From contig JBNJDR010000062.1 in assembly GCA_051745085.1 (NCBI GenBank), positions 1 through 9,775 on the forward strand: a stretch of 9,775 nucleotides of DNA, given 5' to 3'. Below, in pieces: positions 6,541-9,775 of this stretch (the stretch's first letter is position 1; each line of letters begins with the position of its first letter). The stretch comes from Halonatronomonas sp051745085. Lineage in GTDB: Bacteria; Bacillota; Halanaerobiia; Halanaerobiales; Halarsenatibacteraceae. Made by a program: the position numbers and the translations under genes. Below the pieces are notes generated by a model. The model was not told the origin of the DNA and ran no database searches. It saw nothing but the letters and a program-made list of their open reading frames with translations.

Positions 6541-8334
6541 TTAGTTTTTCAAGATGTTCAATTGAATTTTACGCCAGATTTTTCTTAACCCCTCTGTTAT
6601 TAAGGCATCTGGTTTATATTCAATAATAGTCTGACCTTCGATCTGCGCTTTTACTATATCTTCATCATAAGGTAAGCTTCCTAAAAAATCAATCCCCTTT
6701 TGCCTGGCAGTATTCTCTATCTGTCCAGCTAATTTCTCGTTAATATCAAGTTTATTCACGATTATCCCCATCGGAATATCCAAAAATTCTCCTAATTCTA
6801 AGATCCTCAACAAATCATGTATCCCTGAAACCGAAGGCTCTGTAACCACTAAAGCATAATCAGCCCCGGTCAATGAGGCTGTAACGGGACAACCAGTTCC
6901 CGGGGAACCATCGATTATGTTGATTGGGTTGTTTTTCCGGGAAGCCAGCTCCTGTGCTTTATCTTTCACCAGAGTAACCAGCTTACCTGAATTTTCTTCT
7001 GCTACCCCTAGCTCAGCATGGGCCATCTGGCCGAATCTAATCCTGGATGTATACCACTTCCCATTAACGGCATCATGTAAAGAAACGGCTTCTTCGGGAC
7101 AGACCAAATTACAGACCCCACACCCCTCACAGGAGAGATGATCCACCTGATAAAACACCTCATCATTTGCCTCCTCTTTACTTATGGCCGCAAAACGACA
7201 GGCTTGATAACACTCCCCGCATTGAACACAGCGAGATTGGTCGATCTCGGCCAGATAACCCCCAGAAAAATCACCTTCTTCCTCTATTTCAGGCTCCAGG
7301 AGTAAATGGAGGTCAGCAGCATCCACATCGCAGTCAGCCACAACTATATCTTCAGCTAAAGCCGCCAGGGCTGCACTTATCGAGGTTTTGCCGGTCCCAC
7401 CCTTTCCACTGATAACGACCAATTCCTGGGGGTGGTTATTTTTTGCTTCTGTCAGCTCTCCTCCCTCTTCCTTCGCTGGGTTGCCTTCCTCTAACTGCTG
7501 AATAATACTGCTGGCGATCTCTATAAATATCTTTCTATACATCGAATTTTCTTTTACGGCCAGGCTTCCCTGGGAATAAATTTCTGCTAAATCTCTTTCT
7601 GCAGGAATTTCACCGATCACTTTTAAATTCTCTTTCTGACAGTATTCTTCGAGCTTATCGTATTTATGACTGACCCGATTGATTAGCACAAAAGGTTCAA
7701 GGCCAAGTTTTCTACTCATCTTAACTGCCAGTTTAAGGTCGTTAAGCCCAAAGGGGGTCGGATCGGTAACCAGCACAACCAAATCGGATCCTCGAAAAGT
7801 TTCAACCACCGGACAGGCAGTACCAGGTGGAGAATCATAAATATTCAAACCTGCACCTGCCTTTGCCTTTACCTGCTGGATCAACCTGGGGCTCATCCCG
7901 CTTTCTCCACAGACTAAATTAGCATAATGCAAATTTATTTCTCCCTCCTGTCTGTACAAATCTCCAATTTTTCTCTTTCCTTCCTTGATAGCATCTACAG
8001 GGCAGACAATTGCACAGGCCCCGCAATTATGACATAGCTCTTTAAAGAAGATCATCTGGTCATTAACTTCTGTCAGCGCGTTAAACTGGCAGGCTTCGAT
8101 ACACTTCTCACAATGGATACAGCTATCTGGATCAACCCCCATAACACTATCTATCATTATTTCCTGTTCTTCTGTGGTTTCATCCCGCAAAAAAAGATGG
8201 GCGTTGGCCGCTTCCACATCACAATCGAAATAATTAACTTCCTGGTCAAAATCATCTTTTAATACTTGAGCTAGATTCGTAGCCACGAAGGTTTTCCCCG
8301 TGCCTCCTTTGCCGCTTCCGATCGTAATTTTCAC
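6541..8334 (-). CDS. Tandem fusion of two ferredoxin-containing MinD-type ATPases (Orp1/Orp2-like)
   Basis: The 597 residues hold two complete copies of the same architecture. Half 1 has a deviant Walker A (SGKGGTGKT, 7-15), an inserted 2x[4Fe-4S] ferredoxin domain with Cys 72, 75, 78, 82 and 101, 104, 107, 111, and the YDSPPGTACPV motif at 166-176. A polar Glu-rich linker near 281-303 follows. Half 2 repeats the plan: Walker A at 309-317, Cys 369, 372, 375, 379 and 402, 405, 408, 412, and IDGSPGTGCPV at 474-484. Such proteins are usually encoded as two adjacent genes, as in the ORP cluster of Desulfovibrio. Likely role: ATP-dependent assembly or transfer of a metal or Fe-S cofactor, perhaps with the NifX-like partners. 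The start is GTG 8334, 6 bases after AGGGTG, giving MKITIGSGKGG; GTG 8343 overlaps that site. All nucleotide- and cluster-binding residues look intact. Confidence 0.92.
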   Translation of the reverse strand: MKITIGSGKGGTGKTFVATNLAQVLKDDFDQEVNYFDCDVEAANAHLFLRDETTEEQEIMIDSVMGVDPDSCIHCEKCIEACQFNALTEVNDQMIFFKELCHNCGACAIVCPVDAIKEGKRKIGDLYRQEGEINLHYANLVCGESGMSPRLIQQVKAKAGAGLNIYDSPPGTACPVVETFRGSDLVVLVTDPTPFGLNDLKLAVKMSRKLGLEPFVLINRVSHKYDKLEEYCQKENLKVIGEIPAERDLAEIYSQGSLAVKENSMYRKIFIEIASSIIQQLEEGNPAKEEGGELTEAKNNHPQELVVISGKGGTGKTSISAALAALAEDIVVADCDVDAADLHLLLEPEIEEEGDFSGGYLAEIDQSRCVQCGECYQACRFAAISKEEANDEVFYQVDHLSCEGCGVCNLVCPEEAVSLHDAVNGKWYTSRIRFGQMAHAELGVAEENSGKLVTLVKDKAQELASRKNNPINIIDGSPGTGCPVTASLTGADYALVVTEPSVSGIHDLLRILELGEFLDIPMGIIVNKLDINEKLAGQIENTARQKGIDFLGSLPYDEDIVKAQIEGQTIIEYKPDALITEGLRKIWRKIQLNILKN

Positions 8335-8377
8335 TTTAATCACCCTTGCTTTCTTTATATCTCATATATATGTAGAA

Positions 8378-8406
8378 GACCGACAGAGATTAGAACACTG
8401 CCGGCC
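8378..8406 (-). other. Intercistronic hairpin within the operon
   Basis: In the 82-base gap before the fused ATPase gene, GGCCGGCAG (minus strand, 8406-8398) can pair with CTGTCGGTC (8386-8378) over 9 bp with two G-U pairs and an 11-base loop. TTCTAC follows, not a run of T, so it is not a standard terminator. It could be a processing or partial attenuation site that tunes ATPase level against the upstream small proteins. Confidence 0.4.
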
Positions 8407-8416
8407 CTCTTCCACC

Positions 8417-8656
8417 TTAATTCTCATCCACTTGCTTCATCCTTTTTTCAATATCAGCCAGTTGATTTTTTAAGTTATTTAATTGTTTCTGCAATACCTC
8501 TTTCTCATCATAATCAAGTTCTTCCACAGCCCAACCAGGTATCCCGGTAGCGTAATATCTATTTCTCCTCCCTCTTCTGTAACCAGCACAGGGGCCCATA
8601 GCTCTACCTGTCATGGGGCCATCGCCAATAGGTCCAGTTCCATCTCTTCGTGGCAT
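8417..8656 (-). CDS. DUF5320 family small protein
   Basis: A 79-residue protein that begins MPRRDGTGPIGDGPMTGRAMG, the hallmark Gly/Pro-rich N-terminus of the DUF5320 family. It has a single Cys in GPCAGYRRGRR (residue 23). The C-terminal 35 residues form a charged coiled-coil-like helix. Members commonly sit beside NifX-like and MinD-type ATPase genes in anaerobes; the function is unknown. The start is ATG 8656, 7 bases after GGAGG. The in-frame GTG at 8665 is part of the ribosome site itself. It lies 42 bases after the second NifX-like gene and is probably on the same transcript. A scaffold or metal-binding accessory role is only a guess from context. Confidence 0.88.
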   Translation of the reverse strand: MPRRDGTGPIGDGPMTGRAMGPCAGYRRGRRNRYYATGIPGWAVEELDYDEKEVLQKQLNNLKNQLADIEKRMKQVDEN

Positions 8657-8698
8657 CTTTGTCACCTCCTTTCTAAATTAAACTATCATTACCTAAGT

Positions 8699-9028
8699 CT
8701 AGTGCTCACACAAGTCATCCCCGGCTGTAAGTTCTCCCTTAGTAAACCTGGTCAAAACCTCGTCTATCTCTCCCTGGACTCCCACGATCGTTTCGATGCC
8801 CCTTTCCGCGAATAAATTTTGGGCTTTCTGGCCCATGCCCCCGGAGATTATACAACCTACTTCTCTATCTGCCAAAAATCTGGGTAAAAATCCCGGTTGA
8901 TGGCCCGGATTTTCTAAAGTACTTTTCTCCAGCAGCTCTCCTTCCTTAATAACAGCGATGGTATATTCAGGACATCTGCCAAAATGCTGAGCGACCTTAT
9001 TATTATCTGTAGAGATTGCAACTTTCAC
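8699..9028 (-). CDS. NifX-like (dinitrogenase iron-molybdenum cofactor / MTH1175 family) protein
   Basis: A small cytosolic protein of 109 residues with the NifX/NifB-C-terminal fold. The signature HFGRCPEYTI is at residues 15-24, and the central block GCIISGGMGQKAQNLF is typical. Family members bind metal-sulfur clusters: NifX carries FeMo-co precursor, and the Desulfovibrio orange protein of the same fold binds a Mo-Cu sulfide cluster. No nif genes are visible here, so a nitrogenase role is not indicated. The C-terminus ends in DDLCEH, whose Cys and His could be additional ligands. ATG 9028 follows a GGGGG ribosome site. It is 13 bases downstream of its paralogue. A partnership with the fused ATPase is inferred from the shared operon. 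Confidence 0.92.
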   Translation of the reverse strand: MKVAISTDNNKVAQHFGRCPEYTIAVIKEGELLEKSTLENPGHQPGFLPRFLADREVGCIISGGMGQKAQNLFAERGIETIVGVQGEIDEVLTRFTKGELTAGDDLCEH

Positions 9029-9041
9029 ATTTTTTCCCCCT

Positions 9042-9353
9042 TTAAGTTTTAATATGATTATTTAAAGTCTCATCCACCCGTCCCTTAACTCCGGTAATGA
9101 TTTCAATACCTGCCGCTTCTACTACCTGCCTCGCTTTAGGACCTAACTTCAAAGCATATAAAGTTTTTGCCCCTTTTTTCGAGATGAATTCTGCCGTTTT
9201 TACACCTGCCCCACTTGCTTCATCTGCATATGGATTTTCATAGGAGTTAAATTTCCCTGTCTCTAGATCATACAATATTATAAACGGACAGCGGCCAAAC
9301 CTCTTATCAACATCAGCATCTAAACCCTTCCCGCTCGCAGGAATAGCGATCAC
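9042..9353 (-). CDS. NifX-like (dinitrogenase iron-molybdenum cofactor / MTH1175 family) protein, first gene of operon
   Basis: This 103-residue protein is a paralogue of the next gene, with the family signature KRFGRCPFII (residues 17-26). It contains ASGKGLDADVD before the signature and AKTLYALKLGPKARQVVEAA in place of the more usual GG-rich loop, so the two paralogues have diverged and may play different parts. The start is GTG 9353, 6 bases after GGAGGTG, giving MIAIPASGKG. An upstream TTG at 9371 overlaps the ribosome site and would add six Lys/Glu-rich residues encoded by it. It lies about 38 bases downstream of the predicted transcription start and heads the five-gene operon. Confidence 0.9.
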   Translation of the reverse strand: MIAIPASGKGLDADVDKRFGRCPFIILYDLETGKFNSYENPYADEASGAGVKTAEFISKKGAKTLYALKLGPKARQVVEAAGIEIITGVKGRVDETLNNHIKT

Positions 9354-9371
9354 TTTCTTCACCTCCTTCAA

Positions 9372-9433
9372 ATAGTTACTGACTTATGTTCATAACTATT
9401 ATAACTTTTTAATGATCATATGTCAATAACTAT
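9372..9433 (-). promoter_or_regulatory. Candidate operator: three copies of a 17-bp motif
   Basis: Copy 1 (minus 9433-9417, ATAGTTATTGACATATG) covers the -35 box. Copy 2 (minus 9399-9383, ATAGTTATGAACATAAG) begins in the -10 box and spans the start site. Copy 3 (plus 9372-9388, ATAGTTACTGACTTATG) is inverted and overlaps copy 2. Copies 1 and 3 match at 15 of 17 positions, 1 and 2 at 14 of 17. A shorter palindrome-like unit, ATGATCAT (9412-9419) and ATGAACAT (9386-9393), recurs with 26-bp spacing. The placement fits a repressor site. Confidence 0.6.
9398..9426 (-). promoter_or_regulatory. Consensus promoter of the NifX-like / MinD-type ATPase operon
   Basis: On the minus strand TTGACA (9426-9421) and TATAAT (9403-9398) are separated by 17 bases: both boxes match the sigma-70/sigma-A consensus perfectly. 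The start would be near 9391. So strong a promoter, covered by repeats, suggests repression when the products are not needed. The ORP operons of Desulfovibrio use sigma-54 instead, so control here differs. Confidence 0.9.
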
Positions 9434-9775
9434 CTCTCGTTTTATTTAAAAAATTTAGTCTATCATTGCTGTTTTGCATAAATATGCAGTAGAGCATTTC
9501 CAGCTCACATCCACCTCTCCTCCTGACCCTCTCCTTACCCACTCCTATCCAGCTCCGTTTCAATTCTTATTCTAAAATCAACTTCCTCACCTATTAAACT
9601 CGGAATGGGGCTTCAAAATATACAAAATATCTGTATTTATATGCACAAAAGATCTGGTCTATAAATTATCGATAAAGAAATATCGAAAAAATTTGCTATT
9701 CCTTCCAGCCTGTGGTATCATTCTATCTAGTGGCTAGAAAAAATACATTTTAAGAGCTAGCTGCAGACAAATTAG
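9434..9775. other. Non-coding stretch, no gene recognised
   Basis: All frames are broken by stops and no RNA gene is recognisable. Visible structure: a palindrome TGCATA-AA-TATGCA at 9475-9488; a pyrimidine-rich block at 9511-9550 (34 of 40 C or T), bounded by direct repeats CCAGCTC at 9500-9506 and 9549-9555; and a palindrome TTATCGATAA at 9666-9675. The rest is AT-rich. It may contain the distal control region of the operon or the end of an unseen neighbour. Confidence 0.5.

Noticed and set aside
6917..7412. Two plus-strand open frames
   Set aside because: They are antisense to the second half of the fused ATPase and resemble no family.
6541..8334. Cell-division MinD
   Set aside because: The ferredoxin inserts and SPPGT motif mark the separate ferredoxin-MinD group, there is no MinC or MinE nearby, and no C-terminal amphipathic membrane-targeting helix is evident.
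8483..8815. 110-codon plus-strand open frame
   Set aside because: It crosses the DUF5320 gene, an intergenic gap and the NifX-like gene in antisense.
8699..9353. Nitrogenase cofactor assembly cluster
   Set aside because: Only the NifX-like fold is shared; no nifB radical-SAM, nifE/N or structural genes are visible.
9600..9775. Possible insertion-sequence end or riboswitch
   Set aside because: Short palindromes are present, but there are no terminal inverted repeats, transposase remnants or known riboswitch core.

Overview
The window looks like chromosomal DNA of a strict anaerobe, most likely a diderm, salt-adapted Firmicute of the Halanaerobiales type. This is inferred from four signs. A Firmicute-style T-box riboswitch sits in front of serS. 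There is an OmpH/Skp-like exported chaperone, which implies an outer membrane. Several proteins are unusually acidic, including a mature lipoprotein with no basic residue. And there is an anaerobe-specific cassette of NifX-like and ferredoxin-MinD proteins. No rRNA, tRNA gene, CRISPR array, insertion sequence or phage gene was found.

Left part (1-3590, minus strand): three tightly overlapping membrane-protein genes read leftwards. They are an MFS transporter with a long C-terminal tail, an MscS-like protein, and a GNAT acetyltransferase fused to a membrane domain that resembles a site-2 protease without its zinc ligands. The last gene runs off the left edge.

Centre (3560-5210, plus strand): a consensus-like promoter, a complete serine T-box leader with readable specifier loop, antiterminator and terminator, then serS and an intrinsic terminator. 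Facing it are two small minus-strand genes for exported acidic proteins: a 65-residue lipoprotein candidate and an OmpH-like protein that seems to begin at a non-standard ATT codon.

Right part (6182-9433, minus strand): a five-gene operon driven by a perfect TTGACA-17-TATAAT promoter. Its order is NifX-like, NifX-like, DUF5320 small protein, a 597-residue fusion of two ferredoxin-containing MinD-type ATPases, and a DUF134 helix-turn-helix protein. The content resembles the ORP (orange protein) cluster of Desulfovibrio. There the two ATPases are separate genes and the NifX-like protein can carry a metal-sulfur cluster. The likely theme is ATP-driven handling of a metal or Fe-S cofactor under anaerobic conditions. 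The promoter is embedded in three copies of a 17-bp motif, a good candidate operator. The last 340 bases hold no recognisable gene.

Several starts were set by ribosome-binding sites. A GGAGGTG-type site often itself contains an in-frame GTG, or an upstream GTG/TTG lies in frame, so the longest reading frame overstates the protein.
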